Shown here in pieces: positions 14,459 to 23,926 of a stretch of DNA of 64,000 bases. The stretch's first letter is position 1, and each line of letters starts with the position of its first letter. Location: the NCBI GenBank assembly GCA_947594425.1, contig CANQED010000001.1:186001-250000 (forward strand), written 5' to 3'. The notes below the pieces were generated by a model, which was not told where the DNA came from, did not search any database, and saw nothing but the letters and a program-made list of their open reading frames with translations. This DNA comes from an uncultured Ruminiclostridium sp. (GTDB lineage Bacteria > Bacillota > Clostridia > Oscillospirales > Ruminococcaceae). The position numbers and the translations under genes were made by a program.

Positions 14459-15937
14459 ATGATAAAACCTAAGATGATAATCACAAAAGAGCAGGCGGCA
14501 GGGCTTGCCGAGGGGTACAAGACAGTGCCTATCGCGGCTGAGATGTTCTCGGATATGTACACCCCGCTTATGGTGATGTCGGCGCTTAAAAATGTCAGCC
14601 GTCACTGCTTTATCCTCGAGAGTGCGGACAACAGCAAGCAATGGGGCAGGTACACCTTTCTCGGCTTTGACCCGATAATGGAGATAAGCTGCACCGACGG
14701 CAAGGTGACATTAAAGGACGGCGGCAAATCCGTCACAAAGTACGGCGACCCGAGGGATTATATCCGCGAGATATTGGAAACTCACAAGAGCCCAAAATGT
14801 CCGTGGCTGCCGACCTTTACAGGCGGGCTTGCGGGATATTTCTCCTACGATTATATCAAATACGCCGAGCCGACGCTCAATCTCGACGCGGAGGACACCG
14901 AGGGCTTTAAGGACGTTGACCTTATGCTGTTTGATAAGGTGATAGCTTTTGACGCTTCGCTGCAAAAGATATTTGTCATAGTCAATATCTCCACCGACGA
15001 TATAGATAAGAATTATGACGCGGGCTGCGCCGAGGTCGAGAGGATATGCGGACTGATAACGGGCGGCGAGCCGTACGCTTTCGAGCCGCTTAAGTTAAAG
15101 ACCGAGATAACCTCGCTGTTTTCTAAAGAAAAATACTGCGCCATGGTCGAAAGGGCAAAGCAGTACATCTACGACGGGGATATATTTCAGGTGGTGTTGT
15201 CTAACCGCCTCGAGGCGGACGCCGAGGGCAGCCTTTTTGACGTGTACAGAGTGCTGCGCACCGAGAACCCCTCGCCGTATATGTTCTATTTTTCAAGCGA
15301 CGATATCGAGATGGCGGGCTCTTCTCCCGAAACGCTCGTAAAGCTCGAGGACGGCGTACTTCACACCTACCCGCTCGCGGGCACTCGCCCGAGAGGCAAG
15401 ACCGAGGCCGAGGATAAGGCTCTAGAGCGCGAGCTGCTCAGTGACGAAAAGGAAAAGGCCGAGCACAATATGCTGGTCGATCTCGGCAGGAACGATATAG
15501 GAAAGATAAGCCGCTTCGGCAGCGTGACGGTAGACGAATATATGGCGATACAGCGCTTTTCTAAGGTCATGCACATCGGCTCGTCGGTGCGCGGTGAGCT
15601 TGAGGACGGGCATACGGCGCTTGACGCGGTGGACGCGATACTGCCCGCGGGGACGCTCTCGGGCGCGCCGAAAATACGCGCCTGCGAGATAATAAACGAG
15701 CTCGAGAACAACAAGCGCGGCGTTTACGGCGGGGCGATAGGCTATCTTGACTTGTCGGGAAATCTAGACGTGTGCATAGCGATACGCCTTGCGTTTAAGA
15801 AAAACGGGCGGCTCTTTATCCGCAGCGGCGCGGGAATAGTAGCCGACAGCATACCCGAAAACGAGCACAACGAATGCATAAACAAGGCAAAGGCCGTAGT
15901 CGAGGCGATACGCCTTGCGGAAGGAGGGATAGGCTGA
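14459..15937 (+). CDS. trpE: Anthranilate synthase component I
   Basis: TrpE makes anthranilate from chorismate with ammonia supplied by TrpG. The 492-residue product has the N-terminal regulatory domain with the LLES-like segment (FILESADNSKQWGRYTFLG) linked to tryptophan feedback, and the chorismate-binding domain with SPSPYMFYF, PLAGTRPRG, ELLSDEKEKAEHNMLVDLGRND and the C-terminal GAIGYLD and IRSGAGIVADS motifs. Length is normal. AAAGGGAG precedes the ATG. It is first in the trp operon, and its stop overlaps the trpG start by one base (TGATG). Confidence 0.96.
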   Translation: MIKPKMIITKEQAAGLAEGYKTVPIAAEMFSDMYTPLMVMSALKNVSRHCFILESADNSKQWGRYTFLGFDPIMEISCTDGKVTLKDGGKSVTKYGDPRDYIREILETHKSPKCPWLPTFTGGLAGYFSYDYIKYAEPTLNLDAEDTEGFKDVDLMLFDKVIAFDASLQKIFVIVNISTDDIDKNYDAGCAEVERICGLITGGEPYAFEPLKLKTEITSLFSKEKYCAMVERAKQYIYDGDIFQVVLSNRLEADAEGSLFDVYRVLRTENPSPYMFYFSSDDIEMAGSSPETLVKLEDGVLHTYPLAGTRPRGKTEAEDKALERELLSDEKEKAEHNMLVDLGRNDIGKISRFGSVTVDEYMAIQRFSKVMHIGSSVRGELEDGHTALDAVDAILPAGTLSGAPKIRACEIINELENNKRGVYGGAIGYLDLSGNLDVCIAIRLAFKKNGRLFIRSGAGIVADSIPENEHNECINKAKAVVEAIRLAEGGIG

Positions 15938-16509
15938 TGATACTGCTTATTGACAACTTTGACAGCTTTTCCTACAATCTTTATCAGCTTGCGGGCAGCA
16001 TTGAACCCGACATAAAGACCGTTAGAAATAACGAGATAGACCCCGACGGCGTAAGAGCCCTGAACCCGACCCACGTTATAATCTCTCCCGGACCGGGCAG
16101 ACCCTCGGACGCGGGAAATTGTATCGACATAATACGTCAAACGGCGGGAGAATTTCCGATACTCGGCGTATGCCTCGGACATCAGGCGATAACCGAGGCA
16201 TTCGGCGGAAAGGTGATACACGCGGGCAAGCTCGTGCACGGCAAGGCGGAAGTGATAAGCATAGACAACTCTCACCCGCTGTTTAACGGGCTCGGCAAGA
16301 CGATAACCGCGGCAAGGTATCATTCGCTCGCGGCGGATAAAGAGAGCCTACCCGACTGCTTTGACATACTCGGTATGTCGTCGGACAACGAAATTATGGC
16401 GATAGCGCACAAGACCCTGCCCGTGTACGGCGTGCAGTTCCACCCCGAGTCAATAATGACCCCCGAGGGCAAGATTATAATGGAAAATTTTTTAAAAATA
16501 AAAATATAA
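15937..16509 (+). CDS. trpG: Anthranilate synthase component II, glutamine amidotransferase
   Basis: TrpG releases ammonia from glutamine for TrpE. The frame is open further upstream, but AAGGAGGG (15921-15928) and homology place the start at the ATG at 15937, giving 190 residues. The class I amidotransferase triad is visible: the nucleophile in GVCLGHQAI and the His/Glu pair in GVQFHPESI. PGPGRP and the N-terminal LLIDNFDSFSYNL segment are typical. In some bacteria the same subunit also serves folate synthesis (PabA); here the position in the trp operon supports tryptophan synthesis. Confidence 0.95.
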   Translation: MILLIDNFDSFSYNLYQLAGSIEPDIKTVRNNEIDPDGVRALNPTHVIISPGPGRPSDAGNCIDIIRQTAGEFPILGVCLGHQAITEAFGGKVIHAGKLVHGKAEVISIDNSHPLFNGLGKTITAARYHSLAADKESLPDCFDILGMSSDNEIMAIAHKTLPVYGVQFHPESIMTPEGKIIMENFLKIKI

Positions 16510-16522
16510 CGGAGGCAAAATC

Positions 16523-17533
16523 ATGTTAAAGAATGAGATCGCGCAGCTTGCAAAGGGCTGCGACCTGAGCAGAGAGGCTACCGAGTCCGCTTTTGACAAG
16601 ATAATGAGCGGCGAGGTAAACGACTTTCAAAAGGCGGCGTTTCTTACCGCACTGTCCATTAAGGGCGAAACTATCGACGAGATAACCGCCGCGGCTAACG
16701 TACTGCGCAAGTACTGCCTTAAGGTGCCGCACACCTGCGACGCATTTGAGATAGTCGGCACGGGCGGAGACAAGTCTAATACCTTTAATATCTCTACCAC
16801 ATCGGCTATCGTGCTTGCCGCTGCGGGTGTAAAGACCGCTAAGCACGGCAACCGCGCGGCATCGTCTAAGTGCGGGGCTATGGACGTTGTAGAGGCGCTC
16901 GGCATAGACCTTGACCTCGCCCCCGAGACAAGCGGAAAGCTGCTCGACGATAAGGGCTTATGCTTTTTATTCGCGCAGAAGTACCACTCGGCTATGAGGC
17001 ACGTAGGACAGGTGCGCCGCGAGATAGGCATACATACGATATTCAATATTATAGGGCCGCTCGCTAACCCCGCGTTTCCTAAGTATCAGCTTATGGGCGT
17101 GTACGCCGAAGAATTAGTACAGCCGCTGGCTAAGGTGCTTAGCAATCTCGGCGTGACAAGAGTTATGTCGGTGTACGGCAGGGACTGCCTCGACGAGATA
17201 TCGCTGTGCGGCGAGACGGCGGTATGCGAGATAATCGACGGCAAAGAGCGCTCGTACGTTATCACCCCCGAGGACATAGGGCTAAAGCGCTGCGAGAAGG
17301 CTGACCTTGTCGGCGGCACCCCAGAGGAGAACGCAAAGATAACCCTCTCGATACTCTCTGGCGAAAAGGGCGCAAAGCGCGACGCCGTAGTGCTCAACAG
17401 CGCATACGCGTATTATGTGGTAAACCCCGACGTCTCCCCCGTAAAGGCTCGCGAGATAATAGAGGATACCATAGACAGCAAAAAGGCGCTCGCATTCTTC
17501 AACGACTTTAAACAGTCCGCAGGAAAGGCATAA
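16523..17533 (+). CDS. trpD: Anthranilate phosphoribosyltransferase
   Basis: TrpD joins anthranilate to phosphoribosyl pyrophosphate. The 336-residue product shows the GTGGDKSNTFNISTT signature for PRPP binding, the KHGNRAASSKCGAMDVVEALG segment contacting anthranilate, and FNIIGPLANP. Length is normal. GGAGG precedes the ATG, 13 bases after trpG, and the gene is followed by trpC after one base. Confidence 0.96.
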   Translation: MLKNEIAQLAKGCDLSREATESAFDKIMSGEVNDFQKAAFLTALSIKGETIDEITAAANVLRKYCLKVPHTCDAFEIVGTGGDKSNTFNISTTSAIVLAAAGVKTAKHGNRAASSKCGAMDVVEALGIDLDLAPETSGKLLDDKGLCFLFAQKYHSAMRHVGQVRREIGIHTIFNIIGPLANPAFPKYQLMGVYAEELVQPLAKVLSNLGVTRVMSVYGRDCLDEISLCGETAVCEIIDGKERSYVITPEDIGLKRCEKADLVGGTPEENAKITLSILSGEKGAKRDAVVLNSAYAYYVVNPDVSPVKAREIIEDTIDSKKALAFFNDFKQSAGKA

Positions 17534-17534
17534 T

Positions 17535-18317
17535 ATGATACTTGACGATATAGTCAGCGCGACAAGGATAAGGCTTAAAGAAGCCGAAAGCGCAGTGCCG
17601 CTTAACGAAATCAAGCGGCAGGCGTTAGCGCTCAAAAGTGATACGGGCTTTATATTCAAGGCGGCGCTTAGCAAAAAGGGGCTATCCTTTATCTGCGAGG
17701 TAAAAAAGGCGTCTCCGTCTAAGGGCGTGATAGCCGAGGATTTTCCCTATCTCGAGATAGCGAAAAGCTACCTTGACGCGGGGGCGGACGCAATATCGGT
17801 GCTGACTGAGCCGAAATACTTTATGGGCGCGCCCGAGTACCTCTCGGAAATATCTGCGGCGGTACCCCTGCCCTGCCTTAGAAAGGATTTTATCATAAGC
17901 GAGTATCAGATATACAGGGCTAAGGTGCTCGGAGCGTCGGCGGTACTGCTTATCTGCGCCATTCTCGACGACGAGAGCTTAATCAAATATCTTCATCTCG
18001 CGCACTCGCTCGGTATGTCCGCGCTGGTAGAAACTCACAGCGAGGAAGAGGTGCTCCGCGCGGTGAACGCGGGAGCGGAAATTATCGGGATAAATAACCG
18101 CGACCTTACGACCTTTAACGTGTCGCTGAATACTACAAAGCGGCTTATCGGGCTTATCCCCGACGGCAGGATAAAGGTCAGCGAGAGCGGCATACATACC
18201 CCCGATGATATCGCGTACGTACGCGAGGCGGGCGCCGACGCGGTGCTTATCGGCGAGGCGTTTATGCGCTCGGACGATAAGTCGGGACTGCTAAAGGGCT
18301 TTAAGGAAACGCTATGA
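17535..18317 (+). CDS. trpC: Indole-3-glycerol phosphate synthase
   Basis: TrpC closes the indole ring from CdRP. The 260-residue TIM-barrel protein has FICEVKKASPSKG with the catalytic lysine, LTEPKYFMG, LRKDFIISEYQI, IGINNRDLTTF and the C-terminal VSESGI and AVLIGEAFM phosphate-binding loops. Length is normal. It is separate from TrpF, not fused as in Escherichia coli, and it overlaps trpF by four bases. Confidence 0.96.
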   Translation: MILDDIVSATRIRLKEAESAVPLNEIKRQALALKSDTGFIFKAALSKKGLSFICEVKKASPSKGVIAEDFPYLEIAKSYLDAGADAISVLTEPKYFMGAPEYLSEISAAVPLPCLRKDFIISEYQIYRAKVLGASAVLLICAILDDESLIKYLHLAHSLGMSALVETHSEEEVLRAVNAGAEIIGINNRDLTTFNVSLNTTKRLIGLIPDGRIKVSESGIHTPDDIAYVREAGADAVLIGEAFMRSDDKSGLLKGFKETL

Positions 18318-18913
18318 AGATAAAGATATGCGGCCTGCGCCGAAAAGAGGATATAGAGTACGTAAACGAGGCGTTGCCCGATTATATAGGCTTTGTATTC
18401 GCAAACGGGCGCAAAAGGACGATAAGCGAGGCTCAGGCGCTCGAATTATCCAAAATGCTCTCGGACAAGATAACGGCGGTCGGGGTATTTCTCGACAACG
18501 ATATCGAGCAGGTCATACGGATAGGAAAGAGCGGCGCGGTTAAGCTTATACAGCTGCACGGACACGAGAGCGAAGAATACGCGAGGACAGTTAAGCGCGA
18601 GACGGGGCTTAAAATAATCAAGGCCTTTTCGATACAAAGCGCGCAGGATATAGACAGGGCGCTTTCATTTCCCGCAGATTTCATTATGCTCGACAACGGC
18701 ATAGGCGGCACAGGAAAAACTTTCTCGTGGTCGCTTCTCGGCGGAAAAGCTGACGGGATATTCCTCGCGGGCGGGATAGATATTACTAACATAGCCGACG
18801 CGGCGAAATTGTCCCCCTACTGCGTAGACGTAAGCAGCGGGGCGGAAACGGACGGCTTTAAGGATAAAGACAAGATATCCGCACTGGTAAGAGCGGTGCG
18901 TAATATGACATAA
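18314..18913 (+). CDS. trpF: Phosphoribosylanthranilate isomerase
   Basis: TrpF converts phosphoribosylanthranilate to CdRP. The 199-residue barrel starts with KICGLRR, holding the catalytic cysteine, and has [26 protein letters not shown], a catalytic Asp in [12 protein letters not shown], and LAGGID and VDVSSGAET near the end. It starts inside the last four bases of trpC, so translation is coupled. Confidence 0.95.
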   Translation: MKIKICGLRRKEDIEYVNEALPDYIGFVFANGRKRTISEAQALELSKMLSDKITAVGVFLDNDIEQVIRIGKSGAVKLIQLHGHESEEYARTVKRETGLKIIKAFSIQSAQDIDRALSFPADFIMLDNGIGGTGKTFSWSLLGGKADGIFLAGGIDITNIADAAKLSPYCVDVSSGAETDGFKDKDKISALVRAVRNMT

Positions 18914-18930
18914 CAGGAAAGGGAGAAATT

Positions 18931-20115
18931 ATGGAAAACGGAAGATACGGCATCCACGGCGGGCAGTACATCCCCGAAACGCTTATGAACGAGATCCATA
19001 AGTTAGAGGAGTGCTACGAATTTTATAAGAACGACAAGCAATTTAACGAGGAGCTTGATACCCTATTGCGCGAGTACGCGGGCAGACCCTCGCTGCTTTA
19101 TTACGCCGAAAAGATGACAAAGGATCTCGGCGGGGCGAAAATATATCTTAAGCGTGAGGACCTTAACCACACGGGCTCGCACAAGATAAACAACGTGCTC
19201 GGTCAGGTGCTTATGGCTAAGAAGATGGGCAAGACGCGCGTTATCGCCGAAACGGGAGCGGGTCAGCACGGCGTTGCGACCGCCACCGCCGCCGCCCTAA
19301 TGGATATGGAATGCGAGATATTTATGGGCAAGGAGGACACCGACCGTCAAGCGCTTAACGTCTACAGGATGGAGCTTCTCGGCGCAAAGGTAAACGCCGT
19401 CACCACCGGCACTATGACGCTTAAGGACGCGGTAAACGAGGCTATGCGCGAGTGGGTGTCAAGGGTAGACGATACTCATTATGTGCTCGGCTCGGTAATG
19501 GGGCCTCACCCCTTTCCTATGATGGTGCGCGATTTTCAGAGCGTTATCGGCAAGGAGGCAAAGCAGCAGATACTTAAGCTCGAGGGCAAACTGCCCGCGG
19601 CGGTAGTAGCCTGCGTCGGCGGCGGGAGCAACTCTATGGGTATGTTCTACGACTTTATCGGGGACAAGGACGTTAAGCTTATCGGCTGCGAGGCTGCGGG
19701 CAAGGGCGTAGACACCCCGCAAAACGCCGCCACTATAGCAAACGGCACGCTCGGCATATTCCACGGTATGAAGTCCTACTTCTGCCAAAACGACGAGGGG
19801 CAGATAGCGCCCGTGTATTCTATCTCGGCGGGGCTGGATTATCCCGGGATAGGCCCCGAGCACGCATACCTGCACGACACGGGCAGAGCGCAGTATGTCC
19901 CGATAACCGACGAAGAGGCGGTAAACGCCTTTGAATATCTCGCGCGCACCGAGGGCATAATTTGCGCGGTAGAGTCCGCTCACGCGGTCGCTCACGTAAT
20001 AAAGACCGCTAAGGATTACAGTCCCGACGACTGCATTATAATCTGCCTTTCGGGCAGGGGCGACAAGGACGTTGCGGCGATAGCAAGATACAGAGGAGTG
20101 AAGATATATGAGTAA
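18931..20115 (+). CDS. trpB: Tryptophan synthase beta chain
   Basis: TrpB condenses indole and serine using pyridoxal phosphate. The 394-residue product has [10 protein letters not shown] at the start, the PLP lysine in [39 protein letters not shown] for phosphate binding and the C-terminal LSGRGDKD. It is the canonical TrpB1 form, not the stand-alone TrpB2. AAAGGGAG precedes the ATG and the end overlaps trpA by eight bases. Confidence 0.97.
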   Translation: MENGRYGIHGGQYIPETLMNEIHKLEECYEFYKNDKQFNEELDTLLREYAGRPSLLYYAEKMTKDLGGAKIYLKREDLNHTGSHKINNVLGQVLMAKKMGKTRVIAETGAGQHGVATATAAALMDMECEIFMGKEDTDRQALNVYRMELLGAKVNAVTTGTMTLKDAVNEAMREWVSRVDDTHYVLGSVMGPHPFPMMVRDFQSVIGKEAKQQILKLEGKLPAAVVACVGGGSNSMGMFYDFIGDKDVKLIGCEAAGKGVDTPQNAATIANGTLGIFHGMKSYFCQNDEGQIAPVYSISAGLDYPGIGPEHAYLHDTGRAQYVPITDEEAVNAFEYLARTEGIICAVESAHAVAHVIKTAKDYSPDDCIIICLSGRGDKDVAAIARYRGVKIYE

Positions 20116-20893
20116 CAGAATAGCAAACGCGTTTAAGCAAAAGGCTTTCGTGGCGTTCCTCACGGCGGGCGACCCCACGATAGAAAAGAGCGAGGAATAT
20201 ATAGGCAGGCTTATTGAGGGCGGCGCGGACGTTATCGAGATAGGTATACCCTTTTCCGACCCGATAGCCGAGGGACCCGTCATTCAGGCGGCAAATATAC
20301 GCTCGCTTAGGGCGGGCTGCGACCTGAATAAAATTTTCACCCTCACCGAAAATGTAAGGAAAAAGTACCCCGATACCGCGATAGTATTCTTGACCTACCT
20401 AAATCCCGTGTTCAAGTACGGAGCGGACGAGTTTTTCAAAAAATGTGCCGAGATAGGCACGGACGGGATAATCGTACCCGATATGCCTTTTGAAGAAAAG
20501 AATGAAATCGCCGCCCCCGCGAAAAAATACGGGATTGAGATAATCTCGCTTATCGCGCCGACCTCGGAGGACAGAATTAAGCAGATAGCCGAGAGCGCCG
20601 AGGGCTACATATACATAGTGTCCTCGATGGGCGTCACCGGTATGCGCAGCGAAATAAAGACCGATATCGGCTCGATAGTTGAGGCGGTGAGAAAATACTC
20701 CGACCGACCCGCGGCGGTAGGCTTCGGCATAAACAAGCCCGAGCAGGCGCAAAAATTCTCCGCCTTGGCGGACGGAGTTATCGTCGGAAGCGCGATAGTA
20801 AAGATGATAGAGCAATATGGTGAGAACGCGGGCGACGCGCTGTATGAGTACGCTAAGCAGATGAAAGAGGCGTGCCTCAGCGCCGGAAAGTGA
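20108..20893 (+). CDS. trpA: Tryptophan synthase alpha chain
   Basis: TrpA cleaves indole-glycerol phosphate and passes indole to TrpB through a tunnel. The 261-residue barrel has FLTAGDPT, the catalytic Glu in [17 protein letters not shown], the second catalytic Asp in [18 protein letters not shown], and the GFGINKPEQ and GVIVGSAIV phosphate loops. It is the last gene of the trpEGDCFBA operon and is followed by a hairpin. Confidence 0.96.
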   Translation: MSNRIANAFKQKAFVAFLTAGDPTIEKSEEYIGRLIEGGADVIEIGIPFSDPIAEGPVIQAANIRSLRAGCDLNKIFTLTENVRKKYPDTAIVFLTYLNPVFKYGADEFFKKCAEIGTDGIIVPDMPFEEKNEIAAPAKKYGIEIISLIAPTSEDRIKQIAESAEGYIYIVSSMGVTGMRSEIKTDIGSIVEAVRKYSDRPAAVGFGINKPEQAQKFSALADGVIVGSAIVKMIEQYGENAGDALYEYAKQMKEACLSAGK

Positions 20894-20915
20894 TTGATTT
20901 TCTCCATTATATACA

Positions 20916-20943
20916 TATCCCCCTGCCATAAGACAGGGGGATA
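20916..20943 (+). terminator. Hairpin after trpA
   Basis: TATCCCCCTG pairs with CAGGGGGATA around an eight-base loop, 23 bases after the trpA stop. No long T-run follows (ATTGTGTTT), so it may act mainly as a 3' stabilising stem or a weak terminator. Confidence 0.55.
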
Positions 20944-21211
20944 ATTGTGTTTATAGGAGTTATTCGTCCTCATAACAAACATATATCCTCTTCCTAATGA
21001 CAGGGAGATATAGTCCGTAGAAAAAGGTTAATACAATACGGAAGGAAAGAGGAGTTTGAGGGGAAAACCATCAGGGTTTTCACCCTCAAGTTTAGATAAG
21101 AGCCGAGCGCAGCGAGGCAAAAATCGAGGAAACCCGCTACAGCGGGTGGTCGATTTTTTGGCAGCTTGGTGAGAAATCCGACCGTAGGGAGGGATTTTCA
21201 CCAAGCTGCCC
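20944..21211. repeat. Intergenic element with three consecutive inverted repeats
   Basis: No gene is seen between trpA and the DUF1349 gene. From 21056 three stems follow each other. Stem A is TTGAGGGGAAAACC (21056-21069) with GGTTTTCACCCTCAA (21075-21089), one mismatch or bulge. Stem B is AAAAATCGA (21119-21127) with TCGATTTTT (21150-21158), with an inner CCCGCT/AGCGGG. Stem C is about 20 bp (21160-21179 with 21191-21210) with one mismatch. Stem C overlaps the stop end of the DUF1349 gene. It could be a repeat family or a small mobile element; no second copy is in the window. Confidence 0.55.
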
Positions 21212-21782
21212 AACCGCACTCACCGATACTCATATCGGTAAATTTTGCGGTAAATGAAGAATTTAGCGGCGAGCAGGCGTACACGCCAAAGCTTATCCGC
21301 CCCACTCCCTCGTGCAGGTGGCAGATGCGCATTTGCCTCCACGCCACGCCGTCGTCGGAGCAGTCTATGCGATAATCGTCCTCGCGGCGGCTGAGCCTGT
21401 ACCACATGGTGCGGACATCTGCGGGTATCTCGACGGTCGCCCAGTCAGAAAATCCGCGATTAGTGACAACACTGCCGAGGTGAGCAAAGCGGTCGTTCTC
21501 ATATTCTACCGACGCTTTAAGCCAATTATCACTGTCGAGGTAAAGCACGATCCCGCACTGGTCAAAGCGCGTGCGGCTGTCGGTAAAGTCCGTCCGCACA
21601 ATAAAACTGAAATACTTTTCGTCCGTTTCTGTCTGGAAAACGGGCGCGTTATCGTTTTGAAAATGATAGTACGTGCGCTGCCAAAGATCGGTGTTTGGCT
21701 TGGTCGTTATCTCGATACGGTCGTCAAATACCGAGCAGGATAGAGGCTCGCGCGTCCATTTAAAGGAGGATAAGTCCATCAT
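21198..21782 (-). CDS. DUF1349 (YesU-like) concanavalin-fold protein
   Basis: The 194-residue product has the DUF1349 pattern, a beta-sandwich related to laminin G/concanavalin-like lectins: TDLWQRTYYHFQNDNAPVF near the start, YFSFIVRTDFTDSRTRFDQCGIVLY, WLKASVEYEND and DYRIDCSDDGVAWRQMRI. Such proteins are thought to bind carbohydrate; no catalytic residues are known. Its start overlaps the stop of the small upstream gene in ATGA. Its last residues are encoded inside an inverted repeat, so the C-terminus may have been altered by that element. Confidence 0.78.
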   Translation of the reverse strand: MMDLSSFKWTREPLSCSVFDDRIEITTKPNTDLWQRTYYHFQNDNAPVFQTETDEKYFSFIVRTDFTDSRTRFDQCGIVLYLDSDNWLKASVEYENDRFAHLGSVVTNRGFSDWATVEIPADVRTMWYRLSRREDDYRIDCSDDGVAWRQMRICHLHEGVGRISFGVYACSPLNSSFTAKFTDMSIGECGWAAW

Positions 21783-22030
21783 CCCTTAAGCCCCCTCGAC
21801 TGCCTGTCCATATCCTCTACCACAATATCGTATATCTCGCCGAGCGAGGCGCAGTACTCGAGCACCTTCCACGGCTCGTTGGTGTGATAGTGTATCTTAA
21901 TAAGGTCGTCGTCGCCCACAGCAAGCAGGCTGTCGCCCTTAAAATTAGCGACAAAATAGTCGTATATCTCGTCCTCGTCGAGCCCCTCGCCGTCGATAAG
22001 CAGCTGGGTGTCGTATCTGAATTCTATCAT
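21779..22030 (-). CDS. Stand-alone FakA/YloV-type middle domain
   Basis: The 83-residue product resembles the segment that follows the DhaL domain in FakA/YloV fatty-acid kinases and related DegV-linked proteins: FRYDTQLLIDGEGLDEDEIYDYF, then GDSLLAVGDDDLIKIHYHTNEPWKVLEY. It lacks the N-terminal kinase domain and the C-terminal part, so it is a free domain, not a whole kinase. It begins one base after aspS and overlaps the DUF1349 gene, which suggests an operon and not a decayed remnant. Similar short proteins are labelled kinase to dihydroxyacetone kinase in Clostridia. Confidence 0.65.
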   Translation of the reverse strand: MIEFRYDTQLLIDGEGLDEDEIYDYFVANFKGDSLLAVGDDDLIKIHYHTNEPWKVLEYCASLGEIYDIVVEDMDRQSRGLKG

Positions 22031-22031
22031 C

Positions 22032-23813
22032 TTACTTTTCCTCGCTTAATACTGTTTTGATATGAAGCTCGTCAAGCTGCTTTTCGTCTACGTCCGACGG
22101 ACAGCCCGACATAAGCTCGCTCGCGTCCTTCACCTTAGGAAATGCAACTACGTCTCTTAAGCTCTCTGCCCCGCATAACATCATCGTCAGCCTGTCGAGC
22201 CCTATCCCGAGCCCTCCGTGAGGCGGCGCGGCATACTTGTACGCGTCTACCAAAAAGCCGAATTTAGCCTGTATCTCCTCTTCGGTAAGCCCGAGCAGGC
22301 GGAACATCTTTTCCTGTAATTCGGGGTCGGTAATTCTTATCGACCCGCTGCAAAGCTCGGTCCCGTTTACCACAAGGTCGAAAGCCTTTGCCCTTACGCT
22401 GCCCTTATCATTGTCGAGGCTGCCGAGGCACTCCTCCATAGGCATAGTAAACGGGTGGTGCATAGCAAGCCAGCTTTGGGTTTCTTCATCCCATTCAAAG
22501 AAAGGAAATTCGGTTATCCATAAGAAATTAAATCCGCTGTCGGGGATAATTCCTATCTTCTTTCCGACATTAAGTCTCAGCGCGCCGAGCACGGGGAGCG
22601 TGACCTTATTCTTGTCTGCCACGATAAGCGCTACGTCGCCCTTCTTGCAGCCGAGAAAGCTGAGGATGCTCTCAAGCTCGCCCTCGGCCATAAACTTGCC
22701 GAAAGAGCAGGACGGAGCGTCGTCTACCCACCGCACATACGCCAAGCCCTTAGCGCCGATGCCGCGTACAAATTCGGTCAGCTTGTCTATCTCCTTGCGG
22801 GTGAGGATATCAGCCGCGTTTTCCGCGACGATAGCCCTGACGCTGCCGCCGCCCTGTATTGCGGAGGAGAACACCGAAAAGCCGCTGTCCTTTACCAGCT
22901 CGGATATGTCCTTAATTTCCATACCGAAACGAGTGTCGGGCTTGTCCGAGCCAAAGCGCTCCATAGCGTCCTTATATGTCATACGGGTGAGCGGGACTGT
23001 TATGTCTATATCGAGCGTTTCTTTCATCAGCGTCTTGATATACCCCTCTGTAAGCTCGAGTATATCGTCGACGTCCATAAACGACATCTCAAGGTCTATC
23101 TGGGTAAACTCGGGCTGCCTGTCTGCTCTGCCGTCCTCGTCGCGAAAGCACCTCGCGAGCTGTATATAGCGGTCATACCCCGATATCATAAGCAGCTGCT
23201 TATATATCTGCGGGGACTGGGGCAGGGCGTAAAACTTGCCCTCGTGCAGTCTTGACGGCACAAGATAATCTCGCGCGCCCTCGGGAGTGGATTTCATCAT
23301 CATCGGCGTTTCTATCTCGAGAAAGCCGTTGGAGTAAAAATAATCCCTCGTCACCTTTGCTATCTTGTGGCGCATAATGAGATTTTGCTGCAATTTAGCG
23401 CGCCTAAGGTCAAGATAGCGGTATTTTAGCCTTAATTCTTCGTTGGTCTTGGTGTCGTTGGTTATCTCAAAAGGCGGGGTCTGCGCCTTAGAGAGTATCC
23501 TTAGGTCGCCGACCTTTATCTCTACCCCGCCCGTCTTTATCTCGGTGTTTACGCTCTCTCTGTTTCTGAGCAAGCCCTGCGCCATAAGCACATACTCGCT
23601 TTTCACCTGCTTTGCCTTTTCAAAGACAGCGGGCTCGGTCGTGTCGTCAAATACGAGCTGGACTATCCCCGTCCGATCTCTCAGATCTATAAAAATCAGT
23701 CCGCCCTTATCCCTTACTCTTTGGACAAAGCCCGCCACCGTGACGGTATTTCCCACGCCCTCGACCTCGCCGCAGTAGTGGGTGCGCTTTAGTCCCTGCA
23801 TTGTGTCTGCCAT
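22032..23813 (-). CDS. aspS: Aspartyl-tRNA synthetase
   Basis: AspRS charges tRNA-Asp, and in bacteria lacking AsnRS it also charges tRNA-Asn. The frame opens at 23852, but AAAGGAAG and homology support the ATG at 23813, giving 593 residues. It has the N-terminal OB-fold anticodon domain (GFVQRVRDKGGLIFIDLRDRTG), class II motif 2 (ARCFRDEDGRADRQPEF), the bacterial GAD insertion in the middle, and motif 3 (GGLGIGLDRLTM). A consensus-like promoter lies upstream, and two small genes follow closely. Confidence 0.96.
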   Translation of the reverse strand: MADTMQGLKRTHYCGEVEGVGNTVTVAGFVQRVRDKGGLIFIDLRDRTGIVQLVFDDTTEPAVFEKAKQVKSEYVLMAQGLLRNRESVNTEIKTGGVEIKVGDLRILSKAQTPPFEITNDTKTNEELRLKYRYLDLRRAKLQQNLIMRHKIAKVTRDYFYSNGFLEIETPMMMKSTPEGARDYLVPSRLHEGKFYALPQSPQIYKQLLMISGYDRYIQLARCFRDEDGRADRQPEFTQIDLEMSFMDVDDILELTEGYIKTLMKETLDIDITVPLTRMTYKDAMERFGSDKPDTRFGMEIKDISELVKDSGFSVFSSAIQGGGSVRAIVAENAADILTRKEIDKLTEFVRGIGAKGLAYVRWVDDAPSCSFGKFMAEGELESILSFLGCKKGDVALIVADKNKVTLPVLGALRLNVGKKIGIIPDSGFNFLWITEFPFFEWDEETQSWLAMHHPFTMPMEECLGSLDNDKGSVRAKAFDLVVNGTELCSGSIRITDPELQEKMFRLLGLTEEEIQAKFGFLVDAYKYAAPPHGGLGIGLDRLTMMLCGAESLRDVVAFPKVKDASELMSGCPSDVDEKQLDELHIKTVLSEEK

Positions 23814-23842
23814 AATATTCTTCCTTTCAGCTTGATAAAATA

Positions 23843-23871
23843 ATTGTAGCATATTTTTATTGAAAATACAA
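23843..23871 (-). promoter_or_regulatory. aspS promoter
   Basis: Minus strand TTGTAT (23866-23871), 17-base spacer, TACAAT (23843-23848). The surrounding 37 bases recur with one mismatch upstream of the HAD gene. Confidence 0.7.
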
Positions 23872-23891
23872 GTGGGTGTGCGGACAAAATT

Positions 23892-23920
23892 GCGCCCACC
23901 GTGTTTTACACAGTGAGCGC
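23892..23920 (-). terminator. Terminator of the HAD phosphatase gene
   Basis: On the minus strand GCGCTCACTGTG pairs with CACGGTGGGCGC around TAAA, a 12-bp stem using two G-U pairs that would be A-C mismatches on the other strand. AATTTTG follows. This shows the RNA is read from the minus strand. Confidence 0.65.
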
Positions 23921-23926
23921 GGAAAA

